A stretch of 64,000 nt of DNA from Nocardia stercoris. GTDB taxonomy: Bacteria; Actinomycetota; Actinomycetes; Mycobacteriales; Mycobacteriaceae. The position numbers and the translations under genes are program-made. This document shows, in pieces, positions 8,926 through 17,011 of the stretch (positions are counted from its first letter, which is position 1; every line of letters starts with the position of its first letter). The notes below the pieces were generated by a model. The model had not been told where the DNA came from, did no database searches, and saw nothing but the letters and a program-made list of their open reading frames with translations. The stretch lies in assembly GCF_003696265.1 (NCBI RefSeq), contig NZ_RFFH01000011.1:160496-224495 (forward strand), written 5' to 3'.

Positions 8926-9828
8926 ATGACTCGCCACGACACCTACTTCGTCAGCGGCGGCCTGCGGTGCGCCGCATGGCATTACCCGGCCACCAGCGAT
9001 GCCCTGGCCACGCGGGCCGGCCGGCCCTGTGTGGTCATGGCCAACGGATTCGGGGGGACGCGCGACACCGGGCTGCAAGGGTTCGCCGAATCCTTCTCCG
9101 CCGCCGGGATCGACGTCTACCTCTTCGACTTCCGGCACTTCGGTGACTCGGAAGGTGAACCGCGACAACTCATCTCGGTCCCCCGGCAGCGGCAGGACTT
9201 CCACGCCGCCGTCGACGCGGCGCGCCGGCTGCCCGGGGTCGACCGGGACCGGATCGCGCTGTGGGGCAGCTCGTATTCGGCCGGGCACGCGATCGTGGTC
9301 GCCGCCCAGTCACCGTTCCTCAGCGGCGTGGTGGCGATGACGCCGTTCACCGACGGCCTGGCCAGCCTGGTCTACATCTCCCGGATCGGCAGCCCGAAAC
9401 ACACGGCCCGGCTGGCCGTGCTGGGCGCCGCCGACCTGATCCAGGCCGGGCTGGGCAAGGGCGCCCGCACGATTCCGATCACCGGCCCGCCCGGCACCGA
9501 CGCGATGATGACCGCGCCCGGTGTCGCGGAGGCTTACACCGCGGCCGCGGGACCCACCTGGCGCAACGCGACCCCGGCCCGCCACGCCCTGGCGATGCCG
9601 CGCAACCGGCCCACCGCCTACGCCACGAAGGTCGACTGCCCGGTCCTGGTGCAGGTGGCCAAGGCCGACAAGACCGTGCCGAACAAGGCCACCCGTAAAA
9701 TGGCGGCCAAGCTGGACAAGGGCCGGATCGAGGAATATCCGGTGGATCATTTCGACGTCTACGACGGCCCGTGGCACCGGCGTGTGGTGGCGGCTCAGCT
9801 CGAGTTCCTCACCCGCGTTCTACGCTGA
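8926..9828 (+). CDS. Alpha/beta hydrolase
   Basis: The 300-residue protein has an alpha/beta-hydrolase fold: ANGFGG oxyanion region, DFRHFGDSEG, a nucleophile elbow in LWGSSYSAGHA (the second serine of GSSYS is the likely nucleophile; the usual final glycine of GxSxG is serine here), an aspartate in AKADKTVP and the catalytic histidine in VDHFDVYDG. It resembles the dienelactone-hydrolase/peptidase-S15 relatives. The chosen ATG follows the monooxygenase stop by five bases; a GTG at 8917 overlapping that stop is an alternative. Likely role, inferred from position: hydrolysis of the ester made by the monooxygenase. Confidence 0.85.
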   Translation: MTRHDTYFVSGGLRCAAWHYPATSDALATRAGRPCVVMANGFGGTRDTGLQGFAESFSAAGIDVYLFDFRHFGDSEGEPRQLISVPRQRQDFHAAVDAARRLPGVDRDRIALWGSSYSAGHAIVVAAQSPFLSGVVAMTPFTDGLASLVYISRIGSPKHTARLAVLGAADLIQAGLGKGARTIPITGPPGTDAMMTAPGVAEAYTAAAGPTWRNATPARHALAMPRNRPTAYATKVDCPVLVQVAKADKTVPNKATRKMAAKLDKGRIEEYPVDHFDVYDGPWHRRVVAAQLEFLTRVLR

Positions 9829-9855
9829 TGGCAGCAAATAGTGAAGGAGTGGTGT

Positions 9856-10560
9856 GTGGTGTCCGAGCGGCTGTTGAACTCATCCGGCAAGGCGACCGCC
9901 GCTCGCGGGCGCAAGGCCTCGGCGAAGTCCGTCCCCGCGCAGGCACCCGCTCGTCCCGACGCCACCCTGCAGCGCCGGGGGGTCGAGCGGGTGCAGGCGA
10001 TTCTCGATGCCGCCGAAGCGATTCTGGGCGAGGACGGCTACGAGGCCGCCACGTTGAAGGCGGTCGGGGAGCGGGCCGGCATTCCCACCGCGTCGGTCTA
10101 CCACTACTTCGCCGACCGCCATCAGGTCGACACCCAGTTGCTGTTGCGGCATATCAACAATGTCAATGTGGCGGTGCGGGATTCGCTGAGCCGGCTCGAT
10201 TCCGCGCCGACCGCGCGGGCGATCGTGGACGCCGTGATCGATCCGACCGTGAGCTACTTCCGCACGCACCCCAGTGCCGTCGAACTGTGGTTCCGGCGCA
10301 CGGCCGCCGATGCCGACGCCAACGCTGTCCAGACCTACGACGACGAGACCGCGGCGTACGTGCACAGCCTTGCTGTCAGCTTGGGAATACTGCGGGAGTC
10401 GACGCCCGTGCTCGTCATGCAAACGGCCTTCGAGGTCGGGAACAGCCTGTTCGACGTCGCGTTCCGCCGCAGCCCCCGCACCGGTGACGACGACACGCTC
10501 GACGAGGCCCGGCTCATGCTCTCGCTGTATTTCGAGGCGTACGCGCCCGGCACCGACTGA
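9856..10560 (+). CDS. TetR-family repressor, probable local regulator
   Basis: A TetR helix-turn-helix is clear at about residues 45-90: RVQAILDAAEAILGEDGYEA, then TLKAVGERAGIPTASVYHYF and ADRHQ. The C-terminal ligand-binding half is the usual alpha-helical domain. It has a basic, alanine/lysine-rich extension before the DNA-binding domain. The GTG at 9856 is preferred because an AGGAG box ends six bases before it; GTG at 9859 is also possible, while GTG at 9841 has no box. It lies 27 bases after the hydrolase gene and so is cotranscribed with the monooxygenase. It is the best candidate to bind the 17-bp sites at 7176, 7309 and 10614. Confidence 0.87.
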   Translation: MVSERLLNSSGKATAARGRKASAKSVPAQAPARPDATLQRRGVERVQAILDAAEAILGEDGYEAATLKAVGERAGIPTASVYHYFADRHQVDTQLLLRHINNVNVAVRDSLSRLDSAPTARAIVDAVIDPTVSYFRTHPSAVELWFRRTAADADANAVQTYDDETAAYVHSLAVSLGILRESTPVLVMQTAFEVGNSLFDVAFRRSPRTGDDDTLDEARLMLSLYFEAYAPGTD

Positions 10561-10613
10561 CCTCTTCCGAACTTCCCGAAACCACCGACCGGGCCCGACC
10601 CGGTCCCACTAAT

Positions 10614-10630
10614 CTCGATATGAATTCGAG
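10614..10630. promoter_or_regulatory. Candidate operator C (TetR-type, 17 bp)
   Basis: CTCGATATGAATTCGAG is an inverted repeat with perfect five-base arms and a seven-base centre, 23 bases before the amine oxidase start. It includes an ATG that would otherwise be mistaken for the gene start. Confidence 0.6.
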
Positions 10631-10652
10631 TTCTATTTATCAGGAGCAAGCC

Positions 10653-12080
10653 GTGACCAATGGCGCACCCCACCTCGAAGCCGACGTCGCCGTGATCGGC
10701 GCCGGCCTGTCCGGGCTCACCGCCGCCTACCGCCTGTCGCAACAGGGACGGTCCGTAGTCGTGCTCGAGGCGAGCGACCGGGTCGGCGGCCGCACCGTCA
10801 ACCTGGAGGTCGCACCCGGCGTCGTCGTCGACGGCGGCGCCCAGTGGATCGGCGGCAAGCACACCGAGATGTTCGACCTGCTGGACGAACTCGGCATCGA
10901 CACCTTCGACAGCTACACCGCGGGCCGGACCATCTACCAGCGCCGCGGCGTCCGCGCGGACTTCAAAGGCACGATCCCGCCGCTGAAGCGGGCGGTCCTC
11001 GCGGACTTCGCCCAAGCACAGTTTCGGCTCGAGGTGATGGCCGGCCGCGTTCCGGACGGCAAGCCCTGGCAGGCTGCCAAGTCGGACATCTGGGACGGCA
11101 CCTCGCTCGGTCACTGGCTCGACCGAAACTGCCTCACGCCCGAGGCGCGGGACCTGTTCACCTTCTGCTTCACGACCATGCTGGCCGACGACCCGCACCG
11201 AGTGTCACTGCTCAGCGTCCTGCATCAGATCCGCACCTGCGGCGGGCTGGAATACATGATCAACACCGAGGACGGCGCCCAGGAGACCCGGATCCAGGGC
11301 GGCTCCCAGCGTGTCTCGCTCGCCCTGGCCGAGCGGCTCGGTGACCGGGTCGTGCTCGGTGCGCCGGTGACCGCGATCCGGTCCGACCGGCACGGTGTCA
11401 CCATCGACGCCACCCGGGGTGCCGTGCGCGCCCAGCGGGTCATCGTGGCCATGACGCCCGCCGACGCCGACCGCATCGACTTCTCGCCCGACCTGCCGAC
11501 CCGCCGGGCGGAACTGCAGCGGGCCTGGCACAACGGCACCGAGAACAAGGTGTTCGCTGTCTACCCCAGCCCATTCTGGCGCCAGCGCGGGCTCAACGGC
11601 ACCGCGCTGGCCGACCTACCGGTGGCCCGCTATGTCACCGACGCCTCCCCCGCGGACGGCAGCGTGGGCGTCCTGCTCGCCTTCGTCGGCACCGCCAGCG
11701 ACGGCCCCGGGCTGACCTGGCCCGAGACGATCCTGGACGACGAGCGCCGCCGCCATCGCGAACTGCTGCGCGACCTCGTCACCCTGTTCGGCCCCCAGGC
11801 GGCCGAACCACTCCGCATCGTGGAACAGAACTGGACCGCCGAACCCTGGATCTCCGGCTGCGTCAGCACCCGCGCGCCCGGCGTGCTCACCCGCTACACC
11901 GATGCCGCGCTCACACCGGTCGGCCGGGTGCACTGGGCCGGCACCGAGGCCGCGGAGGAATTCGAGGGTTACCTCGAAGGAGCCGTCCGCGCCGCCGACC
12001 GCGCGGTCGCCGAGGTTCTCGCGCAGCTCCCCCGACTGGACGCCCAGCTGACGAGCCGGGCCGAATACGCGCACTTCTAG
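10653..12080 (+). CDS. Flavin-containing amine oxidase (monoamine/putrescine oxidase type)
   Basis: The 475-residue protein has the flavin amine oxidase architecture: N-terminal dinucleotide fold with GAGLSG at 16-21, RVGGRT, GAQWIGGKHTEMFDLLDELG, and the C-terminal FAD-binding HWAGTEAAEEFEGYLEGA. The segment WISGCVSTRAPGVLTRY matches the site where eukaryotic monoamine oxidases attach FAD through a cysteine, which bacterial putrescine oxidase lacks. The enzyme should oxidise a primary amine to aldehyde or ketone with release of ammonia and peroxide. GTG at 10653 has CAGGAG six bases upstream; the ATG at 10620 lies inside operator C. A strong hairpin follows. Confidence 0.87.
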   Translation: MTNGAPHLEADVAVIGAGLSGLTAAYRLSQQGRSVVVLEASDRVGGRTVNLEVAPGVVVDGGAQWIGGKHTEMFDLLDELGIDTFDSYTAGRTIYQRRGVRADFKGTIPPLKRAVLADFAQAQFRLEVMAGRVPDGKPWQAAKSDIWDGTSLGHWLDRNCLTPEARDLFTFCFTTMLADDPHRVSLLSVLHQIRTCGGLEYMINTEDGAQETRIQGGSQRVSLALAERLGDRVVLGAPVTAIRSDRHGVTIDATRGAVRAQRVIVAMTPADADRIDFSPDLPTRRAELQRAWHNGTENKVFAVYPSPFWRQRGLNGTALADLPVARYVTDASPADGSVGVLLAFVGTASDGPGLTWPETILDDERRRHRELLRDLVTLFGPQAAEPLRIVEQNWTAEPWISGCVSTRAPGVLTRYTDAALTPVGRVHWAGTEAAEEFEGYLEGAVRAADRAVAEVLAQLPRLDAQLTSRAEYAHF

Positions 12081-12095
12081 CCGCGGCTTCCGCGG

Positions 12096-12130
12096 GGATC
12101 GCCTCGCCCGCACGCGCGGCGAGGCGATCC
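12096..12130. terminator. Terminator after amine oxidase
   Basis: A perfect 13-bp stem (ggatcgcctcgcc / ggcgaggcgatcc) with a nine-base loop begins 16 bases after the amine oxidase stop. Confidence 0.8.
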
Positions 12131-12223
12131 GATTCCCGTCGGGCTGCCCAAGGGTGGCGGGCAGCGTCGCGATCGAGTGCCGGCGCCGACCTCGTTGCGA
12201 CAGTTCACTACTCGGCCAGCCGT

Positions 12224-12256
12224 CACCGAATCATGCGGGCGCAATTACCATTCCGG
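12224..12256. repeat. 33-bp direct repeat, copy 1
   Basis: This copy (starting caccgaatcatgcgggcgca) and a second at 12339 are identical at 31 of 33 positions, in the 356-base gap between the amine oxidase and the convergent decarboxylase. No gene occupies the gap. Function is unknown. Confidence 0.75.
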
Positions 12257-12338
12257 CGCTCGGCGGCGGCTGCGATGGCGCGGCGGATTCCACACCATCG
12301 CCGACATCGCCGCCGCTGTTCGCCACCCGGCCGACCCC

Positions 12339-12371
12339 CACCGAATCATGCAGGCGCAATTATCATTCCGG
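12339..12371. repeat. 33-bp direct repeat, copy 2
   Basis: Second copy, same orientation, 115 bases downstream of the first (start to start). The two differences are at g/a in the tgcggg run and c/t in the attacc run. Confidence 0.75.
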
Positions 12372-12436
12372 CCCGAACAGCGGTAGCTGCGTGGCGTGGT
12401 GGGGGTCAGTGCCGGCCGCTGCCAGAGTGGCGGCGG

Positions 12437-15181
12437 TTATGGCGTGCCAGCATCCGCGCCCACCGCTGCCAGGGTCGCGGCGGTGAACACCCGGTATCCC
12501 TGGCTCGGGTCCAGGCCGTGGATCTCCTTGGTGTCCAGCGCGTCCATGAAGTCGAGGATGTCGGTGCTGAACTCCTGGCCGGGGACCAGTACCGGGAATC
12601 CCGGCGGGTACGGGGTGACGAAGGTGGCCGAGACCACCGGCTGCCCGGCGGCGAGTCGTTCGCGAATCCGGTCGGTGGACAGGTGTTCACAGCAGTCGTT
12701 GTCGTACGCCAGGTAGTAGGCGGTGCGCATGTCCCCGTCCGGAGTGGCCCCGCCGGGGTCGGTACGGAATGCGTCCTGGAAGCGGGAGAAGTCCGGCAGC
12801 GGTGCATGGTCGTGGGTGAGGGCCCGGACCCGCCGTTCGAACTCCGGCTCCGCCGCCGGGCCGCGGTGACCGGCCCGCGCCTCCAGGTCCTCGGCGATGC
12901 CCACCAGGGCGCGCAACAGGTAGGCCACCGCGGTCCGGGTGGTCCCGATATTGGTCATGGCCAGCACCGTGTTGCGGGTGGTCTTGTTGACCTGAATGCC
13001 CCACCGATCCATCAGCTGTTCGTGTTTGAAGGTGTCGCCGTCGAATCCGGTGGCCCCGATCTCGAGGGTGAGCCGGCACGGGTCCAGGACGAACTCGTCG
13101 CTCTGCCATGCCCGATCCATCGCGACCGGGCCCGCGTACAGCGGGCAGGGGCCTCCGGCGCGGTAGCGGTCCGGGATCAGTTCCGCACTGCCCAGCACCC
13201 GGAAGTACTTGGACAGCAACGGATCCTGCGCGATCCGGTCGCGTAGGGTCATCGCCAGCTCGACCTGCCGCGCGACCAGCTCGAAACCCTCGAGTTCGAC
13301 CTGTCGGCGCCCGACGTCGAGCGAGGCCAGGATCTGGTAGTTCGGTGAGGTCGAGGTGTGTGTCATGTACGCCTCGAGGAAGGCGCCCTCGGTGCGCCCG
13401 TCGAAGTCGTCGTCGAACACGTGGATCATCGAACCCTGCCGCAGTGCGGTCAGCGTCTTGTGCGTGGACTGGGTGGCGTATACGCGAATGCGCACCCGAT
13501 CCGGGTCGGGCAGCAGTCGCTCATGGACCAGATCGTCGTCCGGGACACCGGCGAGTTCGGCACTGCGGCGCCGGAATTCGTCCCGGTACTCCGGCGTCGC
13601 GAACCGCCGGGCCAGGGTGGCCGCGACCTCCATCGCGGTCCGCCGCCGGTAGATGGGATGGAAGCGAGCGAACGCGAACCACGCCTCGTCCCACAAGAAG
13701 ACCAGATCTGGTTTGATGGCCAGGCATTCGGTCATGACCCGTTCCACGTCGTAGACGACGCCGTCGAACGTGCAGTTGGTGAGGGTGATCATCCGAACCT
13801 GGTCGAGGCGCCCAGCTGCCCGGTAGGTGAGCAGGATCCGCTTGATGTCGGCCAGTGGGACCGCCCCGTACATGGCGTACTCGTCGAGCGGGTAGCTGTC
13901 CAGATATGTCACCCGGGACCCGGCCTGCACTTGGGCATAGTGGTGCGACTTGTGACAGTTGCGGTCGACCAGCACGACGTCGCCGGGTGCCACCACGGCC
14001 TGGGTGACGATCTTGTTCGCCGTCGAGGTGCCGTTGGTGACGAAGTAGGTACGCCGGGCTCCGAACGCCCGCGCCGCAAGTTCCTGCGCCTCCCGGATCG
14101 GGCCGTGCGGTTCCAGCAGCGAATCGAGACCGCCTGCCGTGGAAGAGGTTTCGGCCAGAAAGATATTGAGCCCGTAGAACTCGCCCATATCGGCGATCCA
14201 CTGCGAGTTCACCACCGAATTGCCGCGGGAGATCGGCATGGCATGGAAGACCCCGGTCGGCTTACGGGCGTAGTCGGTCAGGGCGGAGAAGAACGGCGTC
14301 CGCTGCCGGCGGGCCACACCGCGCAGGATCGTCAGGTGCAGGTCCAGGACGTCCTCCTGCTGCAGGAACACCGAGTCGAAGTGCCGCCCGAGTTGCGCGG
14401 CGAGCAGTTCGATCGAGGCGTTGTCGACCAGGTACAGGTCGAGTTCCGGTCGCAGGGAACGCAATTCACAGGCAAGAGTGGACACGCGGGCCGCGGTGTC
14501 GAGCCGGTCGAATCCCGCCAGGTCCACGGTCGAGACCAGCTGGCCGAGCAAGCTGCGGTCGCGCGCCGAACAGGTGCGCAGGTCCGAGCGCACGACGACG
14601 GCCTGGATCCGCGGATTGATCAGGACCGCGAGCAGCGCATCCTCGGCACTGGGCGCGACCACCACGTCGTAGATCGACTCGTCCCGCGCCCGGCGCACGG
14701 CCACGACCTCTTCGCGCAACCGCTGCTCCTCGCCGGCGGTCAGGTCGGCGACCACCAGAACGTCGAAGTACGGCCGGTGGTCCGCAGCCCGCTCACCGGC
14801 CGCGACCTCCGGCCGGTTGGGACCACCGAGGGAAGCAGCAACGAGCGAAGCCGCACCTACCAGCCCGCGGCCGACGGTCTCGGCGAGCCGACCCAGGTCG
14901 GCGTACTGCCCCGTTTCGGCCAGCCGGTGCGCATGGTTCAGCAGCCGCTCGCCCGGGTAACTGAAGTATGGCTCCAGCAGGTCCGTGGCGTCGAGGTCTC
15001 GCTCGAGCGCCCGCAGCACATCAGTCTCGGCGGAGTGACCGGGTGCGGCCAACCGCCGGGCCGCGTCGGCGATATGCCACCAGATGTCGCTGCGAAGTTG
15101 CCCAATGCTGTTGTACGCCGGCAGATCGATTCCTGCGGCAGCGTGGGAGCCGTCGGCACGGGCTTCGGAGGACGACGTCAT
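12437..15181 (-). CDS. Orn/Lys/Arg decarboxylase, fold type I (Rv2531c-like)
   Basis: The 914-residue protein is a PLP-dependent basic amino-acid decarboxylase of the aspartate-aminotransferase fold. Residues 1-270 form a divergent N-terminal wing region; the catalytic part includes TYFVTNGTSTANKIV, LVDRNCHKSHHYA, FLWDEAWFAFARFHP and the PLP-lysine motif YATQSTHKTLTALRQGSMIH. The C-terminal domain has TFVTPYPPGFPVLVPGQEFS. Layout and wording closely follow the M. tuberculosis protein Rv2531c. It should release CO2 from arginine, lysine or ornithine to give agmatine, cadaverine or putrescine; the substrate is not decidable here. The ATG at 15181 is chosen over 15199 because GGAAGGAA lies just upstream of it and overlaps the earlier codon. 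Confidence 0.88.
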   Translation of the reverse strand: MTSSSEARADGSHAAAGIDLPAYNSIGQLRSDIWWHIADAARRLAAPGHSAETDVLRALERDLDATDLLEPYFSYPGERLLNHAHRLAETGQYADLGRLAETVGRGLVGAASLVAASLGGPNRPEVAAGERAADHRPYFDVLVVADLTAGEEQRLREEVVAVRRARDESIYDVVVAPSAEDALLAVLINPRIQAVVVRSDLRTCSARDRSLLGQLVSTVDLAGFDRLDTAARVSTLACELRSLRPELDLYLVDNASIELLAAQLGRHFDSVFLQQEDVLDLHLTILRGVARRQRTPFFSALTDYARKPTGVFHAMPISRGNSVVNSQWIADMGEFYGLNIFLAETSSTAGGLDSLLEPHGPIREAQELAARAFGARRTYFVTNGTSTANKIVTQAVVAPGDVVLVDRNCHKSHHYAQVQAGSRVTYLDSYPLDEYAMYGAVPLADIKRILLTYRAAGRLDQVRMITLTNCTFDGVVYDVERVMTECLAIKPDLVFLWDEAWFAFARFHPIYRRRTAMEVAATLARRFATPEYRDEFRRRSAELAGVPDDDLVHERLLPDPDRVRIRVYATQSTHKTLTALRQGSMIHVFDDDFDGRTEGAFLEAYMTHTSTSPNYQILASLDVGRRQVELEGFELVARQVELAMTLRDRIAQDPLLSKYFRVLGSAELIPDRYRAGGPCPLYAGPVAMDRAWQSDEFVLDPCRLTLEIGATGFDGDTFKHEQLMDRWGIQVNKTTRNTVLAMTNIGTTRTAVAYLLRALVGIAEDLEARAGHRGPAAEPEFERRVRALTHDHAPLPDFSRFQDAFRTDPGGATPDGDMRTAYYLAYDNDCCEHLSTDRIRERLAAGQPVVSATFVTPYPPGFPVLVPGQEFSTDILDFMDALDTKEIHGLDPSQGYRVFTAATLAAVGADAGTP

Positions 15182-15199
15182 CAGCGTTCCTTCCATCAC

Positions 15200-15463
15200 T
15201 CACGGTTGTGTGGTCACGCCGCGTTTGCTCCGCCGGTCCCGCCACCATCCGGACAGCTCGGAGACGGCCCGTTCCGAGGCGCGCTGCAGTTCGGGTGCGG
15301 CCGAACTCGCCGCACGGGAAATGGGCCGAGCGATGTCGGACAGACGGTTACCGGCACTGTTCAGGTCGATATCGACGACCAGTAACGGCCAGGCGTTGAT
15401 CTCGAACCGGTCGGCGGTCATGTGGACGATCGCGTGCCGCTTACGCTGAGGGGGCGTCGACAC
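15200..15463 (-). CDS. Small protein of unknown function upstream of decarboxylase
   Basis: This 87-residue frame ends 18 bases before the decarboxylase start, on the same strand, and its stop region leads directly into that gene's ribosome binding site, so the two are probably cotranscribed. It starts with GTG after a GAGGAG box 12 bases upstream. The product is basic, with a short strand-like core (INAWPLLVVDIDLNSAGNRL) and no signal peptide or membrane segment. I recognise no family. It could be a leader or regulatory peptide of the decarboxylase or an independent small protein. Confidence 0.5.
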   Translation of the reverse strand: MSTPPQRKRHAIVHMTADRFEINAWPLLVVDIDLNSAGNRLSDIARPISRAASSAAPELQRASERAVSELSGWWRDRRSKRGVTTQP

Positions 15464-16687
15464 GATCGGTACCTGCTCCTCGGAATCGCGTTCTCGGCGC
15501 CCGCAAGAGATCGAGACCGAGTCCTGGGACCGTCTTCAGGAAGTTCTGCCACCGCATGCGAGCACACAGCCCGCGTTGCCAAAGATTAGCTCACCCACAC
15601 CCTAGTGGGCGACTTGCCCGAATGGTCGAGGGTGCGGCGCTCCGCCGGCTCATGCTGCGAGCGCCGTCGCCCGTTGCGACCCGGCTATGGGACCACCCAC
15701 GACCACACCGCACGCCGTGAACTCGCCGACGTGACAGCATCGTCGGTCTCGACGAATACCGGCCCGAATGCGAAAGCGCTGCCGACCGAACCACCGGTTG
15801 GCGGCGCTACGGACACCACTTCGATGCGAGCGGTCGGCTATCAGGGCAGCTAAGCTCCCAGCGTCGGGATCACCGATGTCGTTGGCCGGCAACGTCATCA
15901 ACGCGGGGATTCCCGTTCTAGCCGATCCCGTTCGGGCCAGCTGAATCGCCGGTCGATTCCGACGTCCACCCGAACTTCAAGATTCGCCCACCAGTCCAGC
16001 TGGGGCTGGTCTGACCAGGCAGTCCTGGTTCAGTCCCGCTTGCGCGTTGAGACCCGCGCTTGTCCGTCCATGCTCGGTATGTCCAGCCGATTCAGTGTCC
16101 CGCTCACCGCATTGCGTCCATGGCGTGCCGCCTCGGCTTGGCACATGGGACTGACGCAGGGGCAGGTCCAACTGTCACCCGATCTGCATCAGTCCCCAGC
16201 GCACGACTGGGCAGTGTCGACCGAGTGTCGACTGACCCGAACGCGGCAGCAAGGCCATTACCCCAACGGGATGCAGATGCAAACTGCGCGCTCGCGCGCC
16301 ATCGCACAATATTTCGGCATCCGGGGTTATGCGGATTCGCTTCCGACATCTGCATAACTCAGACATCGGGCTTCCTGAGAACCATCTCGTTCCGCGCCTG
16401 CAGCTGACAGATGCGATCAACCCGTCGGACGGCGAGCCCATGTAGCAAATCGAGCTCGAGCCCCGATCACCGGGACTGATCTCCGGATGGTTCGCGCCAT
16501 CCGCAGAACCGGGAACAACTACGGCGATATCTGCACAGGCACGCAGCCACATCACCAGAGGGATGAACATAGACACAGCCCATCCAGCGAAGCATAACCA
16601 GGGGATTCCCTACACTCAAAGTGACACTTCAGCCGGTTTTCGATCTTGAAATTCCGACCTTCCAGCGCCCTGACCTGCGGAAATAGC
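15464..16687. other. 1.2-kb stretch without a convincing gene
   Basis: No frame on either strand shows protein-family character, a good start site or the third-position GC bias of neighbouring genes, and several frames rich in serine, arginine and cysteine look like noise. The base composition is lower in GC than around it. It may be a remnant of a lost or inserted segment; no transposase fragment, terminal repeat or RNA gene was recognised. Confidence 0.5.
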
Positions 16688-16921
16688 CTAGTCGCGTTTC
16701 ATCTGCTCGTAGATCTTCTTGCAGTCCTCGCACACCGGGGAGCCGGGCTTCGGGGAGCGGGTGACCGGGAAGACCTCGCCGCAGAGCGCCTGGACGAACG
16801 TGCCCATGACCGCGCTCTCGGCGATCTTGTTCTTCTTCACGTAGTGGAAGAACTTCGGGGTATCGCTGTCGGTCGCGTCGTCGGTGGTGACGTCGGGACG
16901 TACGAGGGTATCGGTGCTCAC
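16688..16921 (-). CDS. DUF3039 protein (Rv2708c-like)
   Basis: The 77-residue protein matches the DUF3039 family: FFHYVKKNKIAESAVMGTFV, QALCGEVFPVTRSPKPGSPV and the closing CEDCKKIYEQM. The three cysteines in the CG...CxxC arrangement suggest a small metal-binding site. GTG at 16921 gives the common family N-terminus (STDTLVRPDV); an ATG at 16930 adds three residues and is an alternative. In mycobacteria the same gene sits next to the DUF3099 gene near sigB, and that neighbourhood is kept here in divergent orientation. Confidence 0.85.
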   Translation of the reverse strand: MSTDTLVRPDVTTDDATDSDTPKFFHYVKKNKIAESAVMGTFVQALCGEVFPVTRSPKPGSPVCEDCKKIYEQMKRD

Positions 16922-17011
16922 CCACACCATGATGCCAGCTCGCCCGGGTCGGTGGGGATGGTGCCGGTCACCGCGTGTGCATTCGATCTCGTGGAGTGGA
17001 AGACTCGGGGT

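Noticed and set aside
15605..16576. Several open frames of 80-130 codons in the gap before the DUF3039 gene
   Set aside because: None has a ribosome binding site, normal codon bias or recognisable sequence.
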